A stretch of 64,000 nucleotides of DNA from CAVXSP01 sp963724645 (GCA_963724645.1 CAVRVJ010000001.1:744001-808000); one strand, 5' to 3'. Shown: positions 37,383 through 46,231, numbered from the stretch's first letter. Numbers and translations: made by a program. The notes: generated from the letters alone by a model not told the origin.

Positions 37383-38332
37383 TTCTTGTCACGCGGACGA
37401 GGTGCCGAAGCGCCGTCTCGCGCCGGGAGCTCGCCCAATGCCCGCACGAGCGCCGTCAGACTCTCATCAGGCGACTGGCCCGACGTGTTGAGGTGCGTGT
37501 CGGCCCGGCTGTACAGCACCTCGCGCTCGGCCAGGATTCTCGAGAGATCTTTCATCGCGTGGCGGTTGGCCGCCATCGGCCGCAGGTCGCCCTGCGCAAG
37601 CACGCGCTGCATGTGTTCCTTGGGGGTCGCGCTCACCCACACGGTGACACAGGTCGATAGCAGGCGTTCGAATGTCCCGGATTCGGACACCAGGCCCCCT
37701 CCCGTCGCGAGGACAAATCGATCGTGCTGACGGAGCACGGCCTCGAGACACTGCGACTCGAGGCGCCGGAAACCGGCCTGTCCATGGAAATCGAACACGA
37801 GATCCAGCGTCAGGCCGCTCTGCTCTTCGATCAGGCGATCGAGCTCAATAAAGGGAACACCGAGCCGGCCCGCCAACGCGGCGCCCAATGTGGATTTGCC
37901 GGCTCCCCGCAGACCGATCAGCGCGATGCGTTCCAGGCGGCCGACAGTGTCTATTTCGCCAAACTCGTGGAACAGGAGCTGCCGCGCTGTCTTCATCTCC
38001 TCTGGTGAGAGGCGTCGAAGAAACTCGACGATATGCGCGAACTCGACCGGGGGCTCGTCCCGCTCGAGCAACAGCGCATCCATGGAGACGGCCAGGGCCT
38101 GCGCAATCTGCTGGAGCATGATCAGCGACAAGTTGCCGCGTCCGCCTTCGACTTGCGCGAGATAGCGCTCGGAGACTCGCGACTGTGCCGCCAGCACTCG
38201 TCGCGGCATTCCGCGTCGAGCCCGAAGCTGACGTACTCTGTCGCCGACCCGCTTGAGCAGGGCCCGGCGCTCTGCGTGGCCCGGCGGCTTTCGTCCCCGG
38301 GCCGCCGACCGTAGTTGTCGAACGGCGGTCAT
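37379..38332 (-). CDS. boxR: BoxR transcriptional regulator (HTH + shikimate-kinase-like)
   Basis: A 317-aa regulator of the BzdR/BoxR family that senses benzoyl-CoA. Residues about 20-85 are an XRE helix-turn-helix (GDRVRQLRARRGM, then VSERYLAQVEGGRGNLSL). Residues about 125-300 are shikimate-kinase-like, with the P-loop GLRGAGKSTL and FIELDRLIEEQSGL. These bind the CoA effector rather than shikimate. In known systems it represses box genes until benzoyl-CoA appears. ATG 38332 is chosen by homology; the frame runs on to a TTG at 38437, and the ribosome site is weak. It heads the box operon and is divergent from the gentisate gene remains. Confidence 0.93.
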   Translation of the reverse strand: MTAVRQLRSAARGRKPPGHAERRALLKRVGDRVRQLRARRGMPRRVLAAQSRVSERYLAQVEGGRGNLSLIMLQQIAQALAVSMDALLLERDEPPVEFAHIVEFLRRLSPEEMKTARQLLFHEFGEIDTVGRLERIALIGLRGAGKSTLGAALAGRLGVPFIELDRLIEEQSGLTLDLVFDFHGQAGFRRLESQCLEAVLRQHDRFVLATGGGLVSESGTFERLLSTCVTVWVSATPKEHMQRVLAQGDLRPMAANRHAMKDLSRILAEREVLYSRADTHLNTSGQSPDESLTALVRALGELPARDGASAPRPRDKK

Positions 38333-38429
38333 CGCAGTCGTAGCATACGATGACGCCCGTTCGGCAAGCAGCCGCTTCGACGGACGGGCGGTGATTGATG
38401 AGTTCACCGAGTTGATTAGGCTATTTTGC

Positions 38430-38916
38430 ATGTCCAATCCATCGACGGTCCCGTCGCCCGACCAGACGCCTGCGCGCCTGGCATTCTACGAGCGCATCAG
38501 CCAGAAACACCTTACGCCGCTCTGGCTGTCGCTCGCCAATCTCGTGACGCCCGAGCCGGTGAGCGGCTGTCAGCCTGCCGCCTGGTCTTTCGCCGACATC
38601 CGCGCCGCGATGATCGAAGCCGGGAGCCTGATCACCGCGAAGGAAGCGGAACGTCGCGTGCTGATCCTCGAGAACCCCGGACTGCGCGGACAGTCGAAGA
38701 TCACGACCGACCTGTACGCGGGCGTGCAGCCGCGGCCGAACGCGGGTCGGCTCGGACTTCGTCGTCGACTGGCAGCCGCGCGACATCTTCGTCGTGCCGA
38801 GCTGGAAGGCGATTGCGCACGAAGCCACGGACGAAGCGGTCCTGTTTTCTTTCTCGGACCGTCCGGTGCAGGAAGCCCTGCATCTCTTTCGCGAGGAGCG
38901 CCTGGAACCGCGTTGA
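38430..38916 (+). pseudogene. Gentisate 1,2-dioxygenase with its middle deleted
   Basis: The first 105 or so residues match the N-terminus of gentisate dioxygenases (FYERISQKHLTPLWLSLANL, AAMIEAGSLITAKEAERRVL, NPGLRGQSKITTDLYAG). After about 38745 the frame changes and the C-terminal end appears: WQPRDIFVVPSWKAIAHEA then EEAVLFSFSDRP-like and the stop. The central cupin with the iron ligands, about 200 residues, is gone. The tail stop overlaps the TTG start of the next gene (TTGA). It was part of a gentisate or salicylate operon divergent from boxR. Confidence 0.8.
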
Positions 38917-39009
38917 AGATTCGAATTGTCGGCGGCGGTCCCGCCGGACTGTTCTTCGCCTTTCGCGGCCGCGTACGAACAATTTCATCCTCGGGTGACC
39001 GTCGAATGA
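38913..39009 (+). pseudogene. Stump of a FAD monooxygenase (salicylyl-CoA 5-hydroxylase-like)
   Basis: It begins with the FAD-binding motif KIRIVGGGPAGLFFAF and then jumps frame near 38960 to a short tail (YEQFHPRVTVE) and a stop. Only the first and last few residues of a protein normally near 400 or more aa survive. The N-terminal motif is close to that of salicylyl-CoA and anthraniloyl-CoA hydroxylases, which fits the gentisate dioxygenase next door; the exact family is uncertain. Confidence 0.6.
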
Positions 39010-39141
39010 ACCAACTGCTGGACATGAGGAGGCGTGATTTTCAGCTGGCGGCGCGCGAGCAGCGGCGGCGACCGGATCGAAGGCTCGATCGATGGGATCG
39101 GCACGATCGCCTTCGCCATCCACATCAGCGAGCCTGATTGA
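39010..39141 (+). pseudogene. C-terminal stump of a fumarylacetoacetate-hydrolase-like protein
   Basis: The frame reading IFSWRRASSGGDRIEGSIDG then IGTIAFAIHISEPD resembles the end of FAH-family hydrolases (GD.IE..I.GIGT). Fumarylpyruvate hydrolase of the gentisate pathway is in that family. The rest of the gene is absent. Its TGA overlaps the TTG start of the transporter gene (TTGA). Confidence 0.5.
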
Positions 39142-40493
39142 TCCTCCCTTCAACCCGCATCATCGACGTCAGTCACGAGCTCACCGGCGCTACCGTCGGG
39201 CCGGTGCATCGCCGGCTTGGCGCGATGATGGCCTTGCTCACGTTCTTCGACGGCTATGACACGTTCAACCCGTCCTACGTGATCCATTTCGTCATGGGGC
39301 CCTGGGAACTCTCACCCGGGATGGCAGGTCTGCTCGTCTCGAGCGGTCTCGTCGGGTTCCTCATCGGCGCCGCAGCGCACGGGCCGATTGCCGACCGCTA
39401 CGGCCGGCGGGTCACTCTGCTTGGAGGACTGTGGATCACCAATGTCTTCACATTGGCCACGCCGCTCTTTGGCGACTCCTTCGTCTCGTTCTGCACAATT
39501 CGGGTGTTAACCGGCGTGGGTCTCGGCGTCCTGCTCCCGTTGGCCACAACCTACATCAACGAGTTGGCGCCCGGGCGTGTCGCAAACCGGTTCTCGCTCT
39601 GGGGGGTTGCGTTCGGCTGGGCCGCCGGAGGCACGTTCGCGGGACTCGTCGGCGTCTTTCTCACGCCGGTGTTCGGCTGGCAGATCCTGTACTGGATCGG
39701 CGCGCTGTCGATTCCACTGACCATCAGCCTCCACTTCGTTCTGCCAGAATCCGTGCGGTTTCTGACCGGCCGAGGCCGCGTCGAGGAAGTTCGGCGACTT
39801 CTCTCCCGCCTTCGACCGGACCGTGCGGCGGCCTACGCTGGCGCGGAGCTGCAACTGCCGAGTCTTCCTGCCGCGCACAACCAGATGGCGATCTTGCTCT
39901 CGGCGCCATACCGGCGGATCACGCTGAGCCTGTGGTGCGCGGCCTTCTGCAGTCTCTTCTGCGTGTACGGGCTGACGAGCTGGATTCCCACAGTAATGAT
40001 GCAGCGCGGTGAGACGTTCGCGGTGAGCTTCGGCTTCGGTGCGCTCATGCAGGCGATGTCCTTCCTTGGAGGGCTCGCCTGCGGGTACATCGTCGACCGA
40101 GTGGGAACAAACCGATCGGTCCTGTCGATCTGGTGGGCCATCGGCGGCCTGGCCGTGCTGGCACTCATCCCATTCAACCTGCACGCCGTCAACATCGGGT
40201 CGGTGGCCGCGGCCGGCTTTTTCATCATCGGCGCGCAATTCGTACTCAACAACTTCACGGCTCGATCGTACGAGACCGAAGTGCGGGCGACCGGCGTCGG
40301 CATGATGCTGAGTGTCGGCCGGATTGGGGCGATTCTCGGACCGTTCGTCGCGGGCGAGCTTCAGCAGGCCTTTCATGGGCCGACTCCTATGTTTGTGGCG
40401 ATGGGCACGGGTGCGATGGTGGCGGCTGGCGCAATGGTCTCACTGGGCGCTCGCCGGCCGGGCGCGGAAGAGTTGATGGGGACAGCGAAATAG
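39138..40493 (+). CDS. MFS aromatic acid:H+ symporter (AAHS family)
   Basis: A 451-aa, 12-helix transporter. The AAHS signature is visible: DGYDTFNPSYVIHFVMGPW in helix 1, DRYGRRVTLLGG in loop 2-3, RVLTGVGLGVLLPLATTYINE and ARSYETEVRATGVGMMLSVGR near helix 11. Substrates of this family are benzoate, 4-hydroxybenzoate, gentisate and relatives. It begins with TTG coupled to the decayed FAH gene; no ATG fits before helix 1. It is the only intact member of the gentisate-type operon, so it may now feed benzoate to the box pathway. Confidence 0.88.
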   Translation: MILPSTRIIDVSHELTGATVGPVHRRLGAMMALLTFFDGYDTFNPSYVIHFVMGPWELSPGMAGLLVSSGLVGFLIGAAAHGPIADRYGRRVTLLGGLWITNVFTLATPLFGDSFVSFCTIRVLTGVGLGVLLPLATTYINELAPGRVANRFSLWGVAFGWAAGGTFAGLVGVFLTPVFGWQILYWIGALSIPLTISLHFVLPESVRFLTGRGRVEEVRRLLSRLRPDRAAAYAGAELQLPSLPAAHNQMAILLSAPYRRITLSLWCAAFCSLFCVYGLTSWIPTVMMQRGETFAVSFGFGALMQAMSFLGGLACGYIVDRVGTNRSVLSIWWAIGGLAVLALIPFNLHAVNIGSVAAAGFFIIGAQFVLNNFTARSYETEVRATGVGMMLSVGRIGAILGPFVAGELQQAFHGPTPMFVAMGTGAMVAAGAMVSLGARRPGAEELMGTAK

Positions 40494-40633
40494 GGCGCCG
40501 CCACTCTGGAGGACGCGCGCTGTCCCACTGTTCAGCTGCCCGCCGAGTACGAAGAGACAGTTGCATCGTCTTTTCGATTCCGCGAGAGAATAGATGGACG
40601 ATAGTTCCGGCGGCGAGTCGCAGCGAGGCGGTT

Positions 40634-41011
40634 ATGAACGTTGCAGATTACTTCCACATCGACGAAGGGTTTGACAGTTTTCGACCTGTTGGGAAAGTGT
40701 CACTCGAAGAAGGCGCGGCTGCGTGTGTTGAAGCCATCCGGGTGGCGGGGGAACAAGGGATCACGCGGCTCTTGATCAATTTGACAGGGCTGACGGGACT
40801 TGGGCCGATAAGCACACTGGATCGTTTTTGGCTGGCGGAACAATATGCCTCCGCAGCCAAGCCAGGGTTCAAACTCGCTGTCGTCGCCAACCCCGATATG
40901 ATCGATCAACAACACATTGGAGTGATGGTGGCCAGGAATCGGGGTTTGCGAGCCAACGTATTCGCCACTGACGGAGAGGCGCGGGCTTGGCTGTTGTCAT
41001 ACCAACCGTGA
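40634..41011 (+). CDS. STAS-like/SpoIIAA-related protein
   Basis: A 125-aa cytosolic protein. The pattern (YFHIDEGFDSFRPVGKVSLEEG, ITRLLINLTGLTGLGPISTL, KLAVVANPDMIDQQHIG) follows SpoIIAA-like or STAS-type folds with an exposed helix near the phosphorylatable loop. GAGG lies 5 nt before the ATG. Weak assignment. It could be the antagonist partner of the RsbW-like and SpoIIE-like proteins elsewhere in the window. Confidence 0.65.
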   Translation: MNVADYFHIDEGFDSFRPVGKVSLEEGAAACVEAIRVAGEQGITRLLINLTGLTGLGPISTLDRFWLAEQYASAAKPGFKLAVVANPDMIDQQHIGVMVARNRGLRANVFATDGEARAWLLSYQP

Positions 41012-41031
41012 AGGAGCCGGCGTAAGCGAAT

Positions 41032-41814
41032 CTACTTGCCCGGCGTCGAGTCGACGAGCACTGCGCGGCCGCCCAGGCTTTGGATGGGCCGGTTCGTGTG
41101 GCCAAGATGCTCGAGCGTCGTGAACGCGCCAATCTGCGCCGGCGACATCTCGATCGGGGTCTTGAACACGTACCACGTGAGGCCTTCGGTGCACGGCGGG
41201 GTCGTGAGCGATCCCGGATAGGTAAAGAACGTCTTGTCGGCAGGCAGCAGCGCGCGAGCATCGATCATTCCGCCGGCCGGCGCGCTCTTGTCGCCCGACT
41301 TGGCGGGCAAACCCTGGAACGCCCTCGCCAACGCGGCGCTTTCCTTGCCGGCCTTGATAAAGACGCCCACTACGGCCACCGGCTTGCCGGCGGCGTCGAC
41401 GTGGACGAGGTGCGCCTCCATTGGATACGACGCGCCGTCCACGGTGTGCTCGCTTGGGGCATGGAAGTGGAATTGCGCGAGCGTCCACGCGCCCGTGCTT
41501 CCCACGCGGGAGAGCGTCGAGCCCGCGTCGTAGGTCATCTGCACGGTGTGCCCGTTGTTGGTCATCGAGAGGCTCGACGGTTTGTAGGCAAAGACCAGAT
41601 CCGGCAGATCCTGCGGTTTCGCCGCGCCGGCGGCCAGATTGATCGGCGTCTGCTGCTTGCCGGTCGCGCATGCCTCATTGCCTGGCAGCGTGCCCCACTT
41701 CGCTGGACCGACCGAATCGCTGCCGTCCTCGTAAGCCCAGTGTTTCGTCTGAGCCGCGAGCGTCACGGCCGCGAGACCGAGTGCCACGACGACTGCGCGG
41801 GTGAATCGAGTCAT
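41032..41814 (-). CDS. Periplasmic alpha-carbonic anhydrase
   Basis: A 260-aa secreted enzyme interconverting CO2 and bicarbonate. The signal peptide (AVVVALGLAAVTLAAQ) is followed by the alpha-CA fold: QQTPINL near the start, LAQFHFHAPSEHTVDG (two zinc His and the conserved Glu) and MEAHLVHVD (third zinc His). LTTPPCTEGLTWYVF is the substrate loop. AAGGAG precedes the chosen ATG by about 8 nt. It stands alone between the STAS-like gene and the signalling pair. Confidence 0.94.
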   Translation of the reverse strand: MTRFTRAVVVALGLAAVTLAAQTKHWAYEDGSDSVGPAKWGTLPGNEACATGKQQTPINLAAGAAKPQDLPDLVFAYKPSSLSMTNNGHTVQMTYDAGSTLSRVGSTGAWTLAQFHFHAPSEHTVDGASYPMEAHLVHVDAAGKPVAVVGVFIKAGKESAALARAFQGLPAKSGDKSAPAGGMIDARALLPADKTFFTYPGSLTTPPCTEGLTWYVFKTPIEMSPAQIGAFTTLEHLGHTNRPIQSLGGRAVLVDSTPGK

Positions 41815-41962
41815 CAGCCTGGCTCCTTGGTGAGAACTCGGCATTATGCTTCAAAGTGGCCGTTTGCTTCACCTTCACTCCCCGTCACTGCCAATCGAGT
41901 GGTGTCCGGCGACCACAAGACTTCAGCGTTCAAACCGAAGTCGAGCTTGGCCGGAACTATTC

Positions 41963-43117
41963 TCAGGATATGCCGACCAGCACCAGCGTCTGGTCATCGC
42001 CCGGCTCATGCCCGGCGCCGAAGGCATCGAGCTCGGCGACGAGCGCGTCGACCATCGACGCCGGATCGAGGGCGGCCGCCCTGGCCAGCGCGGCCATCAT
42101 CTGGTCTTCCTCGTACAACGTTCCACCCGGCGACTCGCGATCCGGGATGCCGTCGGTATAGAACAGCACGCGATCGCCTGCCTGCAGCTGAAACTCCGAG
42201 ACCGGCACCTCCCGGACGTCCATCAGCAGCAGCGGCACGACGCCGTCGACTGGAAGTCGAGTCACACTCTGTGCCCGGGCCAGCATCGGGCGCGGGTGCC
42301 CTGCGCACGACAGCCGCAGCGTTCGCCGCCGCGCGTCGAGCACGCCGTAGATCGCGGTCGCGAAGATTGCAGACTCCCAGAGGTACTGGAAGTGTTGATT
42401 GAGCTGGCGCAGGACGGCTGGCGGATCGTCCGGCGCCTGGAGCGTGTGCAGCACCGCCCTGATCATCGCCATGACGATTGCGGCGGGCGCTCCGTGGCCC
42501 GAGACGTCGGCCACCATCAGGCCGAAGCGATCGCCACCCAGCTCCAGCACGTCGTAATAGTCGCCGCCCGCGTGCCGGCTCGTGCGGTAGTACGCGGCGA
42601 ACTCGACCGTCTGATGCGGCGGCATTACGCGCGGCAGCACCCGCTGCTGCATCGCGGCCGCGCTCGCGAGCTCGCGATCGAGCTGGTCGCGGCTTCGGCG
42701 AAGCTCGCGTTCGAGATACTGGCGCGACAAGTGCGTCTCGACACGCGCGAGCACCTCCTCGGCCTGGATTGGTTTCGTGATGTAGTCGACGGCACCGAGC
42801 TTCAGTCCCGACACTTTGTCGGCGACCTCCCCGAGCGCCGAGAGGAAGATGACGATCGTCTCGGACGTGGCGGCGTCGGCCTTGATCGATCGGCACACCT
42901 CGAACCCATCGAGCCCGGGCATCATGACATCGAGCAGCATCAGATCCGGCCTGGCGCGCCGTGCAATCTCGAGCGCCGCGCGGCCGTCCATCGCGGCCAG
43001 AATCCGGTGGCCGCTGCCGTCCAGCGTGCGAACGAGGACCTGCAGATTCACGGGATTGTCGTCGACGACGAGAATCGTCGAGCGCGGGAGTGGAAGATTC
43101 AGGATGCCCACCGTCAA
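41963..43117 (-). CDS. Response regulator with SpoIIE-type PP2C phosphatase domain
   Basis: A 384-aa RsbU-like protein. The receiver (STILVVDDNPVNLQ, LMLLDVMMPGLDGFEV with Asp near residue 62, and DYITKPIQ) is joined by a coiled linker to a PP2C-type serine phosphatase. That domain carries the metal motifs GGDYYDVLELGGDRFGLMVA, DVSGHGAPAAIVMA and GDRVLFYTDGIPDRES. Phosphorylation would switch dephosphorylation of a STAS antagonist. Its start overlaps the stop of the upstream hybrid kinase by 4 nt, making that kinase the likely partner. Confidence 0.92.
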   Translation of the reverse strand: MTVGILNLPLPRSTILVVDDNPVNLQVLVRTLDGSGHRILAAMDGRAALEIARRARPDLMLLDVMMPGLDGFEVCRSIKADAATSETIVIFLSALGEVADKVSGLKLGAVDYITKPIQAEEVLARVETHLSRQYLERELRRSRDQLDRELASAAAMQQRVLPRVMPPHQTVEFAAYYRTSRHAGGDYYDVLELGGDRFGLMVADVSGHGAPAAIVMAMIRAVLHTLQAPDDPPAVLRQLNQHFQYLWESAIFATAIYGVLDARRRTLRLSCAGHPRPMLARAQSVTRLPVDGVVPLLLMDVREVPVSEFQLQAGDRVLFYTDGIPDRESPGGTLYEEDQMMAALARAAALDPASMVDALVAELDAFGAGHEPGDDQTLVLVGIS

Positions 43118-45915
43118 TCGCCAGGACGGTGGCCCGCCCCCTCACCCAGCGCGGCCGCCAGGTCGCGAAGGCCCTCGAAATCGAAAATCGAGACGAGCCG
43201 CGCGATGCGCTGGCCGAGCGCCGCCTCCAGCGGATCGGCACCTGCGAGCTCGCGCGCGAGCGCTTCGAGCTCGGACACGTCGCCGATGTCCACCGCCTGA
43301 CGAAGCCGGGCCGCAAGGTCCGCCCGCCGCCGGGCCTTCAGCCGATCGAGCGCGCCCGTCGAGATATCCATGTCGGATCCGCGGACGAATCGGGCGCCGG
43401 CATACGCCTGGAGCGCGCCGAACACCAACTCGGCCCGGACCGGCTTGACGAGGTAGTCGACGCAGCCCGCGTCGAGGGCCGCCTGGCGTTTGTCGCCATA
43501 CGTGCTCGCCGTCACCGCGATGACCGGTATCGCGGCGGTCGCCGGATCCGCTTTCAGCCGCCGCGTCGCCTCGAGCCCGTCGAGATCGCTCATCTTCAAA
43601 TCCATGAGGACGACGTCGGGACGGTGCGCTTGCGCCAGCTGGATCGCCTCGAATCCCCCCGCGGCGGTAATGACCCGGACGCCGGCACTTTCGAGCAGCG
43701 CCGCCAGGATCCGCCGGCTGACGGTGCTGTCGTCGACCACGAGCGCGGTGAGCTGTTCGCCCGGCGCGAGCCTCGAGTCGAGCGTCGGATCGGTCACTTC
43801 GACGTCGCCCTGCGACGCGGCGCCTTCCGCCGGCACCAGCGTCAGCGCGAAGAAGAACCGGCTGCCGCGGCCCGGCGTGCTCTCGACGCGCAGGTCGCCG
43901 CCCATGCTCCGGATCAGCTGATCGCTGATGGCCAGGCCGAGGCCCGTGCCACCGGCTCTGGCTCCGGCTTCCGTCTGTGTGAACGCTTCGAAGATCTTCC
44001 CGAGCGCTTCGGGTTCGATGCCGATGCCGGTATCCGTCACGGCGAACAGCAGCCGATCGTCGTCGAGCCGGCCGACGTCGAGACGGATCTCGCCCTGCGC
44101 GGTGAACTTGATGGCGTTGCCGAGCAAATTCAGGAGCACCTGCCGCACGTGGCGGCCATCGAGCATCACACGACAGGGCACGTCCGCCGCAATGCGCATC
44201 GTGAGCGTCAGGCCTTTGCGTCGCGCGGCCTCGCCGAGCACGTACCGCAGGTCCACGCCGAGCTGCCCGAGATCCGTCGGCGTAGGGTCGACGTCGAGCG
44301 CGCCGGCTTCGATCTTGGACAGATCGAGGATGTCGTTGATCAGCGCGAGCAGGTGCGATCCGCTGTGCGAGATCGCCTCGAGCGCTTCGCGGTGGGCCGG
44401 CGACAGGCTGCGGTCGCGCTGCAGGAGCTGCGCGTATCCGAGCACGCCGTTGAGCGGCGTCCGCAGCTCGTGGCTCATGTTGGCCAGGAATTCGCTCTTC
44501 GCGCGGGTGGCGGCCTCGGCCGATTCCTTGGCGCGCCGCAGCTGATCGTCGTGCTCGCGGCGATCGGAGATGTCTCTGAGAAACGCCCCGAAGAAATAGC
44601 CGTCCTTCTGCCGCATCGGCGAGGTGATGGTGATCTCGATCGGAAACTCGTGCCCGTCACGATGCAGCGCGGCCAGCTCCAGCCGCTGGTTCACGACCGG
44701 CGCCTCGCCCGTCTCGTGGAAGCGCGCCATGCCGCGCGTGTGCGCCTCGCGGAAACTCGGAGGAATGATCGTGTCGACGAGCGTGCGCCCCACGGCCTCC
44801 TCGACCGTCCAGCCGAAGGTCTTCTCGGCCTGCGCGTTCCAGGTGACGATCCGGCCGGCCGAATCGACGCCGACGAACGCGTCGTGCGCCGTGTCGACGA
44901 CGAGGCGGGCGCGCGCGTTGCTCTCCGCCAGCTCGTTGAGCGCCGTGTGCAGCTCGTCGTGGGCCACCGCCACCGCAATCAGGTTGGCGCTGGAGATCGC
45001 GAAGTTCTGCTCGTCGACCGTCCAGGTTCTCGGCCCGCCAACGTGTTCGGCGCAGAGCACGCCCACCGTCACGTGGTTCTGCCGCAGCGGCACGTCGAGC
45101 ATGGCGCCGATGCCGAGGGGTTTCAGGTACGGCTCGAGGAATTCCCGCGTGCGCGGATCGGTGGCGGCATCGCCCGCGGCGATCACCCGCTCGCGCTCGA
45201 GCGCGTCGAAGTAGGCGGGGGCGACGCTGCGCGGGAGGATCGCCCCCGACTCGTGGCGGTCGTCGCTGCAGCGATACAGGCCGACGCAACAGATCGCCTT
45301 CCGCTCGGCGTCGAAGCGCCACATGCTCAGGCGCTCCGTCTGCAGCGTGCGTGCCGACGTCTTCAGAATGGTGCGCAGCCGCTCGTCGAAGCGAGTGGTC
45401 AGGTTGGCGTACTGGGCGGTCAGATCGGTGAGCGCCTCGCTTTGCCCCGCCAGCCGGCGCTCGCTCGCCATCAGCGCCTGCTCGGCGGCGACCTGATTGG
45501 TGATGTCGTTGAACACCGTGAGCACGGCCGCTTCGCCCTGGTAGGTGACCAGCCGGGCCGACGCCTGCGACCAGAAGATGCGGCCATCGGGCCGCCGCAG
45601 CTGCACCCGCACGTCGTCGGCACGACCGGCGGCCCGCAGCCGATCAATGAGCACCTGACGCTGCGACGGGTCGACGTAGTAATCGGTGATACGCACGCCG
45701 ATCGCCTTCTCGCGCGGGACGCCGACCAGCTCCGCCGTGCGCGCGTTGATCGCCACGACGGCATGGTCCGACACGCGGCTGACCACGGCGGGAAACGGGC
45801 TCAGATCGAAGAGCAGCGCGTCCAGCCGTTCATCGCTGCCCGGCTGGGCGGGAGCGCCAGGCGGCTCGGTGGCGGTGCGGCTTGCCTCTTCCTCGCGGGG
45901 GTCGCTCGTGGCCAT
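43114..45915 (-). CDS. Hybrid sensor histidine kinase (PAS-GAF-PAS-HK-REC)
   Basis: A 933-aa soluble hybrid kinase. A PAS domain lies at about residues 30-145, GAF at 190-340 (MLDVPLRQNHVTVGVLCAEH) and PAS with PAC at 350-475. The HisKA dimer carries SEFLANMSHELRTPLNGVLG (His near 480). The HATPase holds the DTGIGIEPEALGKIFEAFTQ and GGTGLGLAISDQLIRSMGG boxes. A receiver at about 735-855 has its Asp in VVLMDLKMSD, and a helical tail lacks an obvious Hpt histidine. It has no membrane segment. It is co-translated with the SpoIIE-type regulator through a 4-nt overlap. Confidence 0.93.
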   Translation of the reverse strand: MATSDPREEEASRTATEPPGAPAQPGSDERLDALLFDLSPFPAVVSRVSDHAVVAINARTAELVGVPREKAIGVRITDYYVDPSQRQVLIDRLRAAGRADDVRVQLRRPDGRIFWSQASARLVTYQGEAAVLTVFNDITNQVAAEQALMASERRLAGQSEALTDLTAQYANLTTRFDERLRTILKTSARTLQTERLSMWRFDAERKAICCVGLYRCSDDRHESGAILPRSVAPAYFDALERERVIAAGDAATDPRTREFLEPYLKPLGIGAMLDVPLRQNHVTVGVLCAEHVGGPRTWTVDEQNFAISSANLIAVAVAHDELHTALNELAESNARARLVVDTAHDAFVGVDSAGRIVTWNAQAEKTFGWTVEEAVGRTLVDTIIPPSFREAHTRGMARFHETGEAPVVNQRLELAALHRDGHEFPIEITITSPMRQKDGYFFGAFLRDISDRREHDDQLRRAKESAEAATRAKSEFLANMSHELRTPLNGVLGYAQLLQRDRSLSPAHREALEAISHSGSHLLALINDILDLSKIEAGALDVDPTPTDLGQLGVDLRYVLGEAARRKGLTLTMRIAADVPCRVMLDGRHVRQVLLNLLGNAIKFTAQGEIRLDVGRLDDDRLLFAVTDTGIGIEPEALGKIFEAFTQTEAGARAGGTGLGLAISDQLIRSMGGDLRVESTPGRGSRFFFALTLVPAEGAASQGDVEVTDPTLDSRLAPGEQLTALVVDDSTVSRRILAALLESAGVRVITAAGGFEAIQLAQAHRPDVVLMDLKMSDLDGLEATRRLKADPATAAIPVIAVTASTYGDKRQAALDAGCVDYLVKPVRAELVFGALQAYAGARFVRGSDMDISTGALDRLKARRRADLAARLRQAVDIGDVSELEALARELAGADPLEAALGQRIARLVSIFDFEGLRDLAAALGEGAGHRPGD

Positions 45916-45927
45916 GGAATTGCGCAG

Positions 45928-46114
45928 TCAAGGTAGCACGCTGGCCATGTTTTCACGTGCGGCGGTCTGCCGGGTCGCGCTACTCCAGAACGCGGCTTCG
46001 ATCCGGCCCAGCTCCGCGAAATCCATGCGCACGCGATTGCCCGGCGCAATCGCTACCGGCGCCACGCACGTGCCTGTGATCAAGGCTTCACCCTGAAGGG
46101 TGCATACGCGCGGA
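45928..46114 (-). pseudogene. C-terminal stump of a fumarylacetoacetate-hydrolase/hydratase-type enzyme
   Basis: The minus-strand frame reads RVCTLQGEALITGTCVAPVA, then IAPGNRVRMDFAELGRIEA, and stops at 45928-45930. ITGT and the PG.RV..DF..LGRIE ending are typical of the C-terminus of FAH and 2-keto-4-pentenoate hydratase enzymes. The upstream part of the gene is missing from about 46115, where a second stump starts on the other strand. Confidence 0.6.
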
Positions 46115-46231
46115 GTGAAATTCGAGGCACCCGAGATCCTCGAGTTCCCCTGGGGTGACGCCGCGAGGTTTCAGGATCCGGACGGGAATCTGCTTCAAGT
46201 GCGAGAAGGTCGCGGGGCATTTCGGTGCTGA
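46115..46231 (+). pseudogene. C-terminal stump of a glyoxalase/VOC-family protein
   Basis: KFEAPEILEFPWGDAARFQD followed by PDGNLLQVREG and a stop is the classic end of a vicinal-oxygen-chelate protein; the second Glu metal site would be in that region. Only 38 codons remain. It diverges from the hydrolase stump at the same point. Confidence 0.65.

Noticed and set aside
30280..40493. Search for boxA in and around the box operon
   Set aside because: No ferredoxin-type Cys clusters or reductase motifs were found among the frames in this interval.
42961..45936. 991-codon open frame on the plus strand
   Set aside because: Antisense of the hybrid histidine kinase and SpoIIE regulator, whose catalytic motifs are all on the minus strand.
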